A stretch of 64,000 nt of DNA from Mycolicibacterium tusciae JS617. GTDB lineage: Bacteria > Actinomycetota > Actinomycetes > Mycobacteriales > Mycobacteriaceae. The translations under genes were made by a program, and so were the position numbers. Where the stretch lies: contig NZ_KI912270.1 in assembly GCF_000243415.2 (NCBI RefSeq), forward strand, positions 930,001-994,000, in the 5' to 3' direction. The notes under the pieces are model-generated. The model ran no database searches, was not told the origin of the DNA, and worked only from the letters and a program-made list of their open reading frames with translations. Every line of letters starts with the position of its first letter. Position 1 is the stretch's first letter. Of the stretch, positions 54,225 through 63,638 are shown piece by piece.

Positions 54225-55268
54225 CTACCGGGCAGGCGGTCCCGGCGGCGGAGCATCCGGCGCGGCATCTCGGCGGCGCGCGGCCATGCCGCCGAGCGCT
54301 TCGAAAACGACGCGGTGCGCGGCATTGACGGTCAGCTCCGCATGGTCGTATGCAGGCGCCACCTCGACCACGTCGACGCCGACGACGTCGTGCTCGCGGC
54401 AGAGTTGTCGCACCAAGCGCAACAGATCCGCGGTGGTGATGCCGCCCGGCTCGGGTGTGCCGGTCCCGGGCGCGTGCGCGGGGTCGAGTACGTCGATGTC
54501 GACGGAGACATACAGCTTCTCGGCCTTGGCGAGGGCCTCGTTCACCGCGTCGCGCATGACGTCCTTGAAGCCGCGCTCCCAGATCTCCTGCATGGTGTGC
54601 CACGTCATGCGTTGTTCCTGCATCCACTCGAAGGTGTCCTGTGGCGGCCAGTAGCCGCGCAGGCCCACCTGGACGAAGTGGCTACCCGGCACCGCACCGG
54701 ACTCGATGAGCCGACGCATCGGCGTGCCGTGGCTGGCGAGGTTGCCCTCGATCTCATCGGCGGTGTCGGCGTGCGCATCGAAGTGCACGATGCCGACGTT
54801 GCCGTAGCCGTGGACGTCGGCGACGGCGGTCGCGGCGGGCCAGGTTATCGAGTGGTCGCCACCGAGGATCACCGGCACGATGCCACGCGATGCGATGGCG
54901 TGCACGCGCTCGCGAATGTTGTTGTGTGAGAACTCGGTCTGGCCGTGCGGGCAATAAGCGTCGCCGAAGTCGACGACTTCGAGCCAGTCGAAGATCTCGA
55001 GGCCGAGATCCAGGTGATAGGTGCCCGGCTCGTAGGCGGTGGCACGAATGGCGCGGGGTCCGAAGCGAGCACCAGGCCGGTTCGTGGTCCCGACGTCGAA
55101 CGGCGCCCCAACGATCGCCACATCGGGTCGCCACGACTCCAATTGTTCGACCTCGGTGAGGAAGGGCCGGTGCCCGAAAGATGTCACGCCGGCATAAGCC
55201 AGCTCGAGCTGCTCGATCATCCCCGGCGGAAGCTCGCGCTGATGTTCGTGATCGTGACCGTGGCCCAT
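54225..55268 (-). CDS. Ureohydrolase (agmatinase/arginase family)
   Basis: A 347-residue binuclear-metal hydrolase. Metal ligands are visible: GGDHSITWP, HFDAHADTADE and SVDIDVLDPAHAPGTGTPEPGG. The family cleaves guanidino compounds to urea. Agmatinase, guanidinobutyrase or guanidine hydrolase cannot be separated by eye. The N-terminus is His-rich (MGHGHDHEHQ), an extra metal-binding tail. ATG 55268 is chosen because that tail starts there. A thioesterase gene lies 25 bases upstream on the same strand. Confidence 0.87.
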   Translation of the reverse strand: MGHGHDHEHQRELPPGMIEQLELAYAGVTSFGHRPFLTEVEQLESWRPDVAIVGAPFDVGTTNRPGARFGPRAIRATAYEPGTYHLDLGLEIFDWLEVVDFGDAYCPHGQTEFSHNNIRERVHAIASRGIVPVILGGDHSITWPAATAVADVHGYGNVGIVHFDAHADTADEIEGNLASHGTPMRRLIESGAVPGSHFVQVGLRGYWPPQDTFEWMQEQRMTWHTMQEIWERGFKDVMRDAVNEALAKAEKLYVSVDIDVLDPAHAPGTGTPEPGGITTADLLRLVRQLCREHDVVGVDVVEVAPAYDHAELTVNAAHRVVFEALGGMAARRRDAAPDAPPPGPPAR

Positions 55269-55293
55269 CCCTTGACCGTACCGGCGCCCAGAC

Positions 55294-55743
55294 TCAATCG
55301 GACGCGTTATGGGCTTGACGCTCAACCGAAGTCAGCGCTTTGCGCAGTACTGGCGGGATCGGGCGCTTGGCCCAGTCGTCCGTGGAGACCACCACGTAGA
55401 CGTTGTGGCCGCGTACCGCGGATTGCTCTTCGGTGGCGGGGTCGCCGTCCTTGCTACGCAACACGTCGAAGCTCAGAGCGAAGCTGGTGGATCCGATTCT
55501 CTCGCAACCGACCTCGACGCGCACTGATTCACGCCACCGGACCGGCCCCTTGAAGTCGATCTCGCTGTGCACCACCTGGATATCGTATCCGCTTGCGATC
55601 AAACCCGGATAGGTGACGTCGAGATGGTCGAGGAAGCCGGTGCAGGCTTCGTCAAACCAGGTGAGGTAATGGCCGTTGAACACGACACCCTGTTGATCGA
55701 CCTCGGCGTAGCGCGGTGTGATCGGCAGCGAGAACGAGGTCAC
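55294..55743 (-). CDS. 4HBT-type acyl-CoA thioesterase
   Basis: A 149-residue hotdog-fold protein: YAEVDQQGVVFNGHYLTWFDEACTGFLDHL is the 4-hydroxybenzoyl-CoA thioesterase pattern with the catalytic Asp, followed by IDFKGPVRWRESVRVEV. Acyl-CoA substrate unknown. GTG 55743. Same strand as, and just before, the ureohydrolase. Confidence 0.86.
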   Translation of the reverse strand: MTSFSLPITPRYAEVDQQGVVFNGHYLTWFDEACTGFLDHLDVTYPGLIASGYDIQVVHSEIDFKGPVRWRESVRVEVGCERIGSTSFALSFDVLRSKDGDPATEEQSAVRGHNVYVVVSTDDWAKRPIPPVLRKALTSVERQAHNASD

Positions 55744-55833
55744 GGCATCACCCTAGCGAGCGGCCGCGGATTCGAGACCAAGGCCCGGCGACCGGGAGTG
55801 CGTGATCGGGCGGCAGTCGGGAAGACTGAGTCC

Positions 55834-56781
55834 GTGGACATGGTGACCATCGATGACATCAGGGCAGCGGCGATGCGAATTCGGGCATTCGCGGTACGCA
55901 CGCCATTGCTGCCAGCGCTGTGGGCCGAGAGAGACCGGCCGCTGTGGATCAAGCCGGAGAACCTCCAGCCCATCGGCGCCTTCAAGGTGCGCGGAGCGTT
56001 CAACGCCATCGGCAACCTCGATGAGTCGGTGCGCACCCGCGGTGTGGTGGCCTATTCCAGCGGCAACCACGCCCAGGCGGTGGCGTACGCCGCCGCGGTG
56101 TACGGAATTCCGGCGCATCTGATCATGCCGGCCGAAACGCCCGCCCTGAAAGTGGAGGCCACCCGACGCCATGGGGCCGAGGTGGTGCTGTGCGGTGCCG
56201 GCGAACGCGAACGGGTGGCCGCCGAGGTGCAGAAGGAAACGGGTGGGGTGCTGGTCCCGCCGTTCGACCACCCCGACATCATCGCCGGGCAAGGCACGAT
56301 CGGTCTGGAGATCGCCGAGGACCTGCCCTCGGTCGAGAACGTGCTCGTGCCGGTCAGCGGTGGTGGCCTGGCTTCCGGGATCGGTGCGGCCATCAAGGCG
56401 CTGTGCCCACAGGCACGAGTCTTCGGCGTGGAACCCGAGCTCGCCGCCGATACCGCGGAGGGATTCGCGCGGGGCCATCGCGTTGATTGGTCGATCGAAG
56501 ACCGGAACCGCACCATCGCCGACGGTCTTCGTTCACAACCCTCGGAGTTGACGTTTGCTCATCTTCAGAAGTTCCTGGACGGCGTGATCACCGTGTCGGA
56601 GAGCGAGATTCGCAGTGCGGTGCGTGAACTCGCGGTGCAGGCGCACTTGATCAGTGAACCCAGTGGCGCTGTCGCATTGGCGGCCTATCGGCAGGGCCAA
56701 ACACCGCCTGGCCGCACAGTGATGGTCTTGTCCGGTGGAAATATCGACCCAACCGCTTTGAGCGACATCTTGGCGGGATAG
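55834..56781 (+). CDS. Threonine dehydratase/serine racemase-like PLP enzyme
   Basis: A 315-residue fold-type II PLP enzyme without a regulatory domain. The PLP Lys is in QPIGAFKVRGAFNAI, the substrate loop SSGNHAQAVAYAA, the phosphate loop PVSGGGLASG, and the pyridine-N Ser region VLSGGNID. It deaminates threonine/serine or racemises serine; the short form fits catabolic dehydratases. GTG 55834 has GGGAAG before it; ATG 55840 is the alternative. Confidence 0.88.
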   Translation: MDMVTIDDIRAAAMRIRAFAVRTPLLPALWAERDRPLWIKPENLQPIGAFKVRGAFNAIGNLDESVRTRGVVAYSSGNHAQAVAYAAAVYGIPAHLIMPAETPALKVEATRRHGAEVVLCGAGERERVAAEVQKETGGVLVPPFDHPDIIAGQGTIGLEIAEDLPSVENVLVPVSGGGLASGIGAAIKALCPQARVFGVEPELAADTAEGFARGHRVDWSIEDRNRTIADGLRSQPSELTFAHLQKFLDGVITVSESEIRSAVRELAVQAHLISEPSGAVALAAYRQGQTPPGRTVMVLSGGNIDPTALSDILAG

Positions 56782-56786
56782 CGACG

Positions 56787-58265
56787 TTAGTGCACGCCCT
56801 CCATCAGGCGGCTTATCCAGGGGGACAACGCGAATACGATCACACCCGCGACGACGGCGACTGCGCCGAGGATGCCGAAGTAGGCGAATTCGCGTGCCGG
56901 ATCGTAGTAACCCGACAGCACGCCTGACATCGATGTGCCGATACCGACCGAGAAAAAATACAGCGCCATCATCTGTGCCCGGAACACTTCGGGGGCAAGC
57001 TTTGTGGTGACCGAGAGACCGATCGGCGACAGCAGCAATTCCGAAATCGCGAACACTGCCATGATGGCGAGCACCCACACTGCGGGGACCGCCCGGCCCG
57101 TTGAGCCGGACATCGGCAGGAACAGCAGGAACGCCACGCCCATGCCGATGACACCATAGGCGAATTTTCGTGGGGTGGTGGGTGCGCGTTCACCCAGGCG
57201 CGTCCACATGATCGCGAACAACGGAGACAGCAGGATGATCCATACCGGTTCGATGGATCCGATCCAGTTCGACGGGGCGGTCCAGCCGAAGATCGACCAG
57301 TTCATCCGCTCGTCGGAGTAGATCGCGAGCACGGTGAAGATCTGCTGGAACAGCGACCAGAACACCGCGTTGGCAATGAACAGCGGAATGAACGCCCGAA
57401 GCCTGGTCCGCTCGATCGGCACCACTTTCGAACTCGTCAGCATGACGACGAAGTAGGTGACCGCCGCCACGACGATTACTCCCGTCGTCGCCTGAGACAG
57501 ATTGGACAGCGTCACCAGACCTGTGGCGAATGCGGCCACGATCACCGCCACGGTGAGAACGCCTACCCCAACAGCCCAACCAATACCGCTGCGGGGTAAC
57601 GGGTTCGGAACAATGCGGCCGTGGTCGCCGAGGTTGCGCCGGAAGATGACGTATTGCGTTAGCCCCAGCGCCATCCCGACAGCGGCGGCGCCGAAGCCCC
57701 AGTGGAATCCGAGCCGCGTCTGCAGCAGACCGGTGACGAGCGGTCCGACGAACGCGCCCAGGTTGATGCCCAGATAGAACAAGGTGAAGCCGCCGTCGGC
57801 GCGCGGATCGTCCTTCTCGTAGAGCGTGCCGAGCAGCGATGACGCGTTGGCCTTCAGGGCGCCCGACCCCAGCGCGACCAACACGAGGCCCACGGCGACG
57901 CCGGCAAGGCCCGGCACGACGGCGAGCGCGACGTGGCCGCACATCACCACCACGCCTCCGTAGAAGACGGTGCGCTCCATGCCGAGCACCCGGTCGGCGA
58001 TCCAGCCGCCGAGGACCGTGGACAGATAGACCAGACCGCCGTACGCGCCGACGATGCCGGTTGCGGTGGCCTTCTCCATTCCCAGCCCGCCATCGGTGAG
58101 CGAGAAATAGAGGTAGTACCCGAGGATCGTGAGCATCCCGTAGAACGAAAACCGCTCCCAGAGCTCTACGCCGAATAAGTTGGTCAGCCCGATCGGATGG
58201 CCGAACACGGTGCGTCCGGCAGGCCCGCCCTTGATGTCTCCCTCGGTATGTCCCACAGCCGCCAT
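56787..58265 (-). CDS. POT/PTR family proton-coupled peptide transporter
   Basis: A 492-residue transporter with 12-14 helices. The POT signature ELWERFSFYGMLTILGYYL (ExxERFxYYG) is in the first helix and the second motif FTLFYLGINLGAFVGPLVTG is clear. It imports di- and tripeptides with protons. ATG 58265 (MAAVGHTEGDIKGG) has GGAAGGGTG before it; the in-frame GTG/ATG at 58304 is less likely. Confidence 0.9.
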   Translation of the reverse strand: MAAVGHTEGDIKGGPAGRTVFGHPIGLTNLFGVELWERFSFYGMLTILGYYLYFSLTDGGLGMEKATATGIVGAYGGLVYLSTVLGGWIADRVLGMERTVFYGGVVVMCGHVALAVVPGLAGVAVGLVLVALGSGALKANASSLLGTLYEKDDPRADGGFTLFYLGINLGAFVGPLVTGLLQTRLGFHWGFGAAAVGMALGLTQYVIFRRNLGDHGRIVPNPLPRSGIGWAVGVGVLTVAVIVAAFATGLVTLSNLSQATTGVIVVAAVTYFVVMLTSSKVVPIERTRLRAFIPLFIANAVFWSLFQQIFTVLAIYSDERMNWSIFGWTAPSNWIGSIEPVWIILLSPLFAIMWTRLGERAPTTPRKFAYGVIGMGVAFLLFLPMSGSTGRAVPAVWVLAIMAVFAISELLLSPIGLSVTTKLAPEVFRAQMMALYFFSVGIGTSMSGVLSGYYDPAREFAYFGILGAVAVVAGVIVFALSPWISRLMEGVH

Positions 58266-58487
58266 GGGGGTCACCCTTCCACTCGGCCTGCCGCTCGGGG
58301 TCATTTCCGTGACCTGTCAATTCAGCGCACCACCCGGGCAAAGGCGCAGTCGGAGACCTTGCAGTAGCTTTCTGCAACACAGCACATTTCGACGCCGTGG
58401 TGGCCGCTGCCGGAACAACGCCCGGTGAGCCGACTCACTTCGGCGCGGGTAAGGTCACCCCGAAAGATGGACGTCCGGAAGGGTGGT

Positions 58488-59855
58488 ATGGAAGCCGTAC
58501 TCGGCTTATCGGTGACTCCGTCCGCTGTCGGTCTCGTCCTCGTCGAGGGCCAAGACGCCGACGGTTCCACGGTTGACCGCGAGGCCTTCGAGATCGTTTC
58601 CGGCCGGCATTCGACGCCACTTCATATTTCTGAGCAGGCGGCCGCTGCGGTGCTGCGTACCGAGGCGATCGCGGCCACCCGTGGTCAGCGGCTGCATTCG
58701 ATCGGTGTGACATGGAGCGACGGCGCCGACGCCGAGGCGTCACTGCTGTTGAAATCCTTGGACGAATACGGTTTCGACAACGTCGTGCCCGTTCGTCTGC
58801 CGGAGGCGACTGAGGCCCTGGCGTGGGGCATCGCCGACGTCATCGGATATGACGTCACCGCGGTGTGCGTGATCGAACCCGAGACGGCGATCATGCTCAT
58901 CGTCCATTCCGGCGAGGGCGCCGTCCAAACCGCCGTCAACCATGCCATCGATACCGAAGAGTCGTTGCTTCGCTGGCTGAGCGCCGTCTTCGCCAAAGCG
59001 GATTGGCGGCCCGAGGCCTTGGTCATGGTCGGCTCCGGCGGCGCACTCCACGCTGTCATGCCGCGGCTGGAGACGATCTTGTCGGTGCCCGTGTTCGCCC
59101 CTGCCGAGTCTGAGCTCGCGTTGGCGCGGGGTGCAGCGCTCGCGTCGGCACACAACACCGAGTACATGCAAATTGGCCGGGCCCCCGAGCGGGCCCCACG
59201 TGACCGCCGTCGACCGCTGACTCAGACCGCTCCACTGGCCATGCTCGTCGCAGGTGCGGTGACGTTCGTCGTATCGGTGTCCGTCGCCGTCAGCCTGGAG
59301 GTGGCACCCGAGAGGAACATCGTGACATCGGAGCCGCGGCCCGCGGCGAAGGCGTCCCCTGGCGTTGCGTCGGCGGCTGTGCGCGCCGCGGTGCCCGCCG
59401 TCCCCGCGCCCGCGGTCATCCCGGCCCCTATCGCGGACCCGCCGGCGGCTCCGCCCGTCGAGGTGGTGCCTCTGCCGGAAGGCACTGTCGACATCCCCGA
59501 GGCGCCACCGGTCGTGCCCGTCGACGCGCTGCCTCCAGACGCCGAGGTGCTGCCCGCGCCGGTCGCTCCGATCGAAGCGCTGCCGCCCGGAGCCATCCCA
59601 CCGGCGCCGGGCCTGGTGCCCGCGCAGCCGACCCCGGTACCGGAGCAGCGCCCAGGCCTGCTGAGCAGGATCAGAAACCGGCTGTCGAACATCGGCGGGA
59701 ATGACGAGGTGCCACAGCAGGCGCCCGTACCTGCCGCGCCGGGGGCGCCGCTAGGGCCACCGGAGGCAGCCGCAGCGCCCGCTGGAGTGGTGCCACCGGC
59801 GCCGGGAGCCCCGCTGCCAGCACCGGAAGCACCGCCCCTTCTACCGCCTCAGTGA
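58488..59855 (+). CDS. Mycobacterial membrane protein with actin/Hsp70-like domain and Pro/Ala-rich tail
   Basis: A 455-residue protein. Residues 1-225 form an ATPase-like fold of the kind seen in Rv0312 relatives (MEAVLGLSVTPSAVGLVLVEG; VMVGSGGALHAVMPRLETIL; ESELALARGAALA). One membrane helix follows (LAMLVAGAVTFVVSVSVAVSL), then a tail of about 180 residues rich in Pro, Ala and Val, probably crossing the envelope. ATG 58488 after GGAAGGG. Its stop overlaps the next gene as GTGA. Confidence 0.78.
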   Translation: MEAVLGLSVTPSAVGLVLVEGQDADGSTVDREAFEIVSGRHSTPLHISEQAAAAVLRTEAIAATRGQRLHSIGVTWSDGADAEASLLLKSLDEYGFDNVVPVRLPEATEALAWGIADVIGYDVTAVCVIEPETAIMLIVHSGEGAVQTAVNHAIDTEESLLRWLSAVFAKADWRPEALVMVGSGGALHAVMPRLETILSVPVFAPAESELALARGAALASAHNTEYMQIGRAPERAPRDRRRPLTQTAPLAMLVAGAVTFVVSVSVAVSLEVAPERNIVTSEPRPAAKASPGVASAAVRAAVPAVPAPAVIPAPIADPPAAPPVEVVPLPEGTVDIPEAPPVVPVDALPPDAEVLPAPVAPIEALPPGAIPPAPGLVPAQPTPVPEQRPGLLSRIRNRLSNIGGNDEVPQQAPVPAAPGAPLGPPEAAAAPAGVVPPAPGAPLPAPEAPPLLPPQ

Positions 59856-60469
59856 CGTCGCCGACCACCGGTTCCGCGGTTCTGCGCCTCGTGTTGCGCG
59901 GCGCGATCGTCGCGATGGTGCTCACCGCATTGATCGTCGTTGAGTTTTCCTCTCGATCCGGGGTGGTGTGGCGACTGATCACCTTCACCTATCAAGCCAA
60001 TGTCCTCGCTGCGGCGTACTACCTGTGGACTCTTGTCTCGCCCCGCGCCGATGCGCGGGTCGGCCTTCGCGGCGCCGTGGTGCTGTACGTCGTCCTTGCC
60101 GGCGTCATCTGGAATCTGTTGTTGACGGGCCGCAGCATGGGTTACACACCCGCGAACATCCTGCTGCACGTCGGCGTGCCTGTCCTGGCGCTCAGCGACT
60201 GGCTTCTCGTCGGGCGTGGGTGGGGGCGCGTGCATTGGTGGCATCCGCTGGCCTGGGTGGTGTACCCCGCGCTATATGTCGTGCTGGCCGTGGTGGTGCT
60301 CAACGAGGCCGGACGTCGGGCGCCGTATTACTTCCTGGATCCCGGCAGTGTCGGGGTGGCCACGGTGGCGCTCAATATTTGTGTGCTGGGCGGCTGTGTG
60401 CTCGCCGTCGGCTATGCGTTGCTGGCGGTGAACCGGCTGGCGACTCCCGCGCGTATCGACGCCGTCTGA
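59852..60469 (+). CDS. Pr6Pr family membrane protein
   Basis: A 205-residue protein with six hydrophobic helices. The family pattern is FTYQANVLAAAYYLW, HVGVPVLALSDWLLVG, HWWHPLAWVVYPALYVVLAVV and APYYFLDPG. Function unknown. The GTG at 59852 is coupled to the preceding gene. Confidence 0.83.
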   Translation: MTSPTTGSAVLRLVLRGAIVAMVLTALIVVEFSSRSGVVWRLITFTYQANVLAAAYYLWTLVSPRADARVGLRGAVVLYVVLAGVIWNLLLTGRSMGYTPANILLHVGVPVLALSDWLLVGRGWGRVHWWHPLAWVVYPALYVVLAVVVLNEAGRRAPYYFLDPGSVGVATVALNICVLGGCVLAVGYALLAVNRLATPARIDAV

Positions 60470-60592
60470 AACGTTCTGAACGGCGGATTCGATGATCGGT
60501 CGTGACTACTAGCGCCAATGGCGACGACATGCGGTGGCGCACGGGACTTGCGGCTACCCTGCTAACTCTTCCCGACGAACTAGGATAAATGT

Positions 60593-61339
60593 GTGCTGAA
60601 ACTTCGTTTCGTAGCCGTGCTCTTCGTCAGTGTGGTCATCGTGGCCGCGCTGTCAGGGTCCACCGCGACCGTCTCTGCCGGTGTCACCGCTGCGACGGAC
60701 GTGGTGAGCATCTCGCCAAGCGGCGTGACAGTCGGTGTGGCGCACCCGGTCACAGTGACTTTCGCGGGACGGATCGCTGACCGCACCGCTGCGGAGAACA
60801 GCATCGAGATCACCTCACCGAAAAGGCCGGCCGGTAATTTCACCTGGCTCAACGACAATGTCCTGCAATGGAACCCGAGTGAGTTCTGGCCTGCGCACAG
60901 CACAATCGCCTTGTCCGTCGGTGATGCCAAGACAAACTTCCAGACCGGCGGCGCCACGGTCGGAGTTGCCGACATCAGTGCTCATACCTTCACCGTCAGC
61001 ATGGACGGCGAGGTCATGCGTGAAATGCCCGCATCCATGGGCAAGTACGGGTTCGCGACACCGGTCGGATCCTTCACCGCGCTCGAGAAGCAATCGGTCG
61101 TGATCATGGATTCGCGAACGATCGGCATCCCGCTGGATGACCCTGAGGGCTACAAGCTCACCGTCTACGACGCAGTGCGTGTCACCTGGGGCGGTGTGTA
61201 CGTGCATGGCGCACCATGGTCGACCGGCTCACAGGGCTATGAGAACGTCAGCCATGGCTGCATCAACCTCAGCCCGGACAACGCGGACTGGTACTACAAC
61301 ACGGTTCGGATAGGTGATCCGATCATCGTCCAGGCCTAG
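60593..61339 (+). CDS. L,D-transpeptidase (YkuD)
   Basis: A 248-residue exported enzyme. An N-terminal signal/anchor (LRFVAVLFVSVVIVAALSG) leads to an Ig-like domain (about 35-120) and a YkuD domain. The catalytic motif is YVHGAPWS...NVSHGCINLS, with the His and nucleophilic Cys. It forms 3-3 peptidoglycan cross-links. It is shorter than LdtMt2, with a single Ig-like domain. GTG 60593. Confidence 0.9.
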   Translation: MLKLRFVAVLFVSVVIVAALSGSTATVSAGVTAATDVVSISPSGVTVGVAHPVTVTFAGRIADRTAAENSIEITSPKRPAGNFTWLNDNVLQWNPSEFWPAHSTIALSVGDAKTNFQTGGATVGVADISAHTFTVSMDGEVMREMPASMGKYGFATPVGSFTALEKQSVVIMDSRTIGIPLDDPEGYKLTVYDAVRVTWGGVYVHGAPWSTGSQGYENVSHGCINLSPDNADWYYNTVRIGDPIIVQA

Positions 61340-61352
61340 GGTCCGCGTCCCG

Positions 61353-62027
61353 CTACGCCGGCGATTGGGCGTGCAGATTCTTTGCGGTCGGGGAGTTCTC
61401 GACGTCGGCCGGATCCGGATACGTGTGTAAGACGCGGTCTGCGGTGCCGGAACTGGTTACCGTGAACCAGTAGTGCTCGTTCTTATAATGATGGTTGCGG
61501 TGATTACGCCAAATCGCCCGATAGACACCGGTTTTGGGCTTGTAGTCAGTATGGATCAGGTAATGGGTCCATTCGTAACCGAGTCCGGCTACCGCAATGC
61601 AGACCAGAAACGTCAGGCCCATCGGAAGCCGCGGAAACGCCAGCAGCGCAATGCCGACCGCGAGCGGAAGGACCCAGGTTGCAAGCGATTTCCACGGTAT
61701 GAAGATCAAGGGAATGCTGCGTGGGTCGACGTGGTGGGCTCGGTGTTCCCTGGACAGCAAGGGGTCGACCGTGAATCGACCGATCCGCTTCGGGCGCCAG
61801 TGCAGGACGAACACATGGATCATCCATTCGAAGAACGGAAAGAGCGCCAGGATCGCCAGTGGTACTAACGCGTCGGTGATCTGCCAGTCGCCGACGATGA
61901 TCCGTGCGGACACGGCGACGACAAGGACGGTGCCAATCATCCAGGGGGAAGGGTGCTTGGCGAATTGCCGCCCGGCGTCGGCCAGTGTCATCTTCTTGCG
62001 CGCAGTACGCGCGGGGGCGGTGGTCAT
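61353..62027 (-). CDS. Fatty acid hydroxylase superfamily membrane protein
   Basis: A 224-residue di-iron membrane enzyme. The His boxes are [23 protein letters not shown] and NHRNHHYKN, in the order of sterol desaturase/fatty acid hydroxylases. Four membrane helices. It probably hydroxylates or desaturates a lipid. ATG 62027 overlaps the GntR stop by 4 bases, so the pair forms an operon. Confidence 0.87.
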   Translation of the reverse strand: MTTAPARTARKKMTLADAGRQFAKHPSPWMIGTVLVVAVSARIIVGDWQITDALVPLAILALFPFFEWMIHVFVLHWRPKRIGRFTVDPLLSREHRAHHVDPRSIPLIFIPWKSLATWVLPLAVGIALLAFPRLPMGLTFLVCIAVAGLGYEWTHYLIHTDYKPKTGVYRAIWRNHRNHHYKNEHYWFTVTSSGTADRVLHTYPDPADVENSPTAKNLHAQSPA

Positions 62028-62746
62028 GACGGATCCTTCAGGTCATCGAGGGCGGTCAAGAGCGCTGTGGTTGCGGGCTCGAGAAGGTCATGCGCGGCTT
62101 GTCTGGCCCGTTGGGGATCGCCCGCGGTGACCGCATCGGCCAGTTCGCGGTACGCCAGGGGGCGGCCCACCTCGTCGGCCATCACCGCGGCAAGGGCAGG
62201 TAGCGCCGGCTCGTAGGTCGCCCGCAACGTGTTGTACATCAGCCGGAACGCAATGGAATCCGCGCCGTCGACAATGTGGTCCCAGAACGTGAGGGCGCTG
62301 CGCTGTCGTTCGACGGGATCGTTCTCGCCGGCCAAGGTGCGCACTGCGTCATCGAGGATTCCGGCCAGTTGCGGATCACGACGTTGGGCGGCGAGCTCGG
62401 CGACTTTGGGTCCGTTGTGCAGCCGCGTCTCCAGGATGCTGCGGACCACTGACACGTCGAGTTCGCCTGCACGAATGAGCAGGCGGGGGAGTAGATCGAG
62501 ACCCGCGTGCCGACGGAAATCACGCACCGTGGTGGCGTCGCCCTGGCGCACGTCGACCAAGCCCGCAGCAGTAAGGCGCTTGAGGGCCTCGCGCACAGCG
62601 GGTCGCGATACGCCGAGCACCTCGGCGAGTCTGCGTTCACTGGGCAGCGATTCACCGGGCCGCATCTCGCCACTGAGCACCTCGGCGACAATCTGCTCGA
62701 ACACGTCTTCGGGCACCGAACGGCGGTTCACCGGTTTGAGGGCCAT
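62024..62746 (-). CDS. GntR/FadR-type transcriptional regulator
   Basis: A 240-residue regulator. N-terminal winged helix: [44 protein letters not shown]. The C-terminal FCD/FadR_C-like helical domain follows. ATG 62746 ([19 protein letters not shown]) is the natural start. A FadR-like operator sits 35 bases upstream. Its operon partner is a fatty-acid hydroxylase, so an acyl-CoA or lipid effector is plausible. Confidence 0.88.
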   Translation of the reverse strand: MALKPVNRRSVPEDVFEQIVAEVLSGEMRPGESLPSERRLAEVLGVSRPAVREALKRLTAAGLVDVRQGDATTVRDFRRHAGLDLLPRLLIRAGELDVSVVRSILETRLHNGPKVAELAAQRRDPQLAGILDDAVRTLAGENDPVERQRSALTFWDHIVDGADSIAFRLMYNTLRATYEPALPALAAVMADEVGRPLAYRELADAVTAGDPQRARQAAHDLLEPATTALLTALDDLKDPS

Positions 62747-62780
62747 GCTGTCCACAGTGCCTGGCGATTGGCCAGAGGTC

Positions 62781-62797
62781 AAGTGGTAAGACCAGTT
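62781..62797. promoter_or_regulatory. FadR-like operator
   Basis: AAGTGGTAAGACCAGTT, with TGGT-AAG-ACCA at the centre. Read on the other strand it is AACTGGTCTTACCACTT, close to the E. coli FadR consensus core CTGGTCnnACC. It lies just upstream of the GntR/FadR-type gene. Confidence 0.6.
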
Positions 62798-62799
62798 GA

Positions 62800-63174
62800 T
62801 TAACCTGCGGCGAGGCGTTCTTTCATCGCTTCGGCCAGCGCAAGCATGGCCTGCATCGGCCGCACCATGACGGTGAACTCCTCGATCGCACCGTCGGAGT
62901 CGAAGGAGATGAAGTCGCAGCCCTGGAGCTGTTTGTCGCCCACTCTGGCCTCGAACACCAGCGCATGATCACGAGCGCCGTCAGCGCCGATCTCACGCAC
63001 ATAGCGGAAGTCCTCGAACACGTCCATGACGGCGCCCAGGATCTGCCGAAGTGCCTCGCGCCCCTCGTATGGCGTGAAGACGACAGGGCTGCGAAAGACG
63101 ACGTCTTCTCGAAGGAGGGCGACGGCGGCGTCCAGGTCGCGGGCTTCGATCGCCGTGCGGAAGGGGTGCACCAC
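62800..63174 (-). CDS. SnoaL/NTF2-like protein
   Basis: A 124-residue NTF2-fold protein: [43 protein letters not shown] and [19 protein letters not shown]. Such proteins can be isomerases, cyclases or simple binders. GTG 63174. It follows the LpqH-like gene by 2 bases and is probably co-transcribed. Confidence 0.82.
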   Translation of the reverse strand: MVHPFRTAIEARDLDAAVALLREDVVFRSPVVFTPYEGREALRQILGAVMDVFEDFRYVREIGADGARDHALVFEARVGDKQLQGCDFISFDSDGAIEEFTVMVRPMQAMLALAEAMKERLAAG

Positions 63175-63176
63175 GG

Positions 63177-63596
63177 TCAGCAGTTGGCTTCGATGTGAAA
63201 CTTCGCCGTCACGGCATTGCTCGGGTTGTCCTTGAACGACCCGTCGGCCGAACCGTCGATCGTGAATTTCCCGCCGCTGCCGGTCACTTCGGCTTCGCCG
63301 ATGCGGCCCTGCCAGAAGGTGCCCGTGAAGCCGCCGATATCGCGGAAATCGACCGACTGAACCGAGACCTCGCCGTCGGTGTTCAGGAACGCCGTCAACG
63401 TCGTCGGCTCACCGGGGGTCTTGATGTTCCACATCCACCCGGTCTGTGAGCACACCACGGGATGCGCATCACCGGTGCTCTTGCCATCGATGGTCACCTT
63501 CGCGGTCGTGCCACCGAGAGCGGCCGGCGGCGTCGAGCAGCCGGCGGCGGCAGCGGCAAGCGTGACTGCGACTGTCGCGACGAGACGATTGTCCAT
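63177..63596 (-). CDS. LpqH (19-kDa antigen)-family lipoprotein
   Basis: A 139-residue lipoprotein. The lipobox is AAAAGC (Cys 20). The mature domain follows the LpqH plan: KVTIDGKSTGDAHPVVCSQTG, a middle beta region, GKFTIDGSADG, and a C-terminal KFHIEANC, giving two cysteines for a disulfide as in LpqH. Surface-exposed, TLR2-type lipoprotein in relatives. ATG 63596. Confidence 0.87.
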   Translation of the reverse strand: MDNRLVATVAVTLAAAAAGCSTPPAALGGTTAKVTIDGKSTGDAHPVVCSQTGWMWNIKTPGEPTTLTAFLNTDGEVSVQSVDFRDIGGFTGTFWQGRIGEAEVTGSGGKFTIDGSADGSFKDNPSNAVTAKFHIEANC

Positions 63597-63638
63597 GTCG
63601 GGTCACTCTATTGCGGTTGACGGCCCACCATGTGCATT

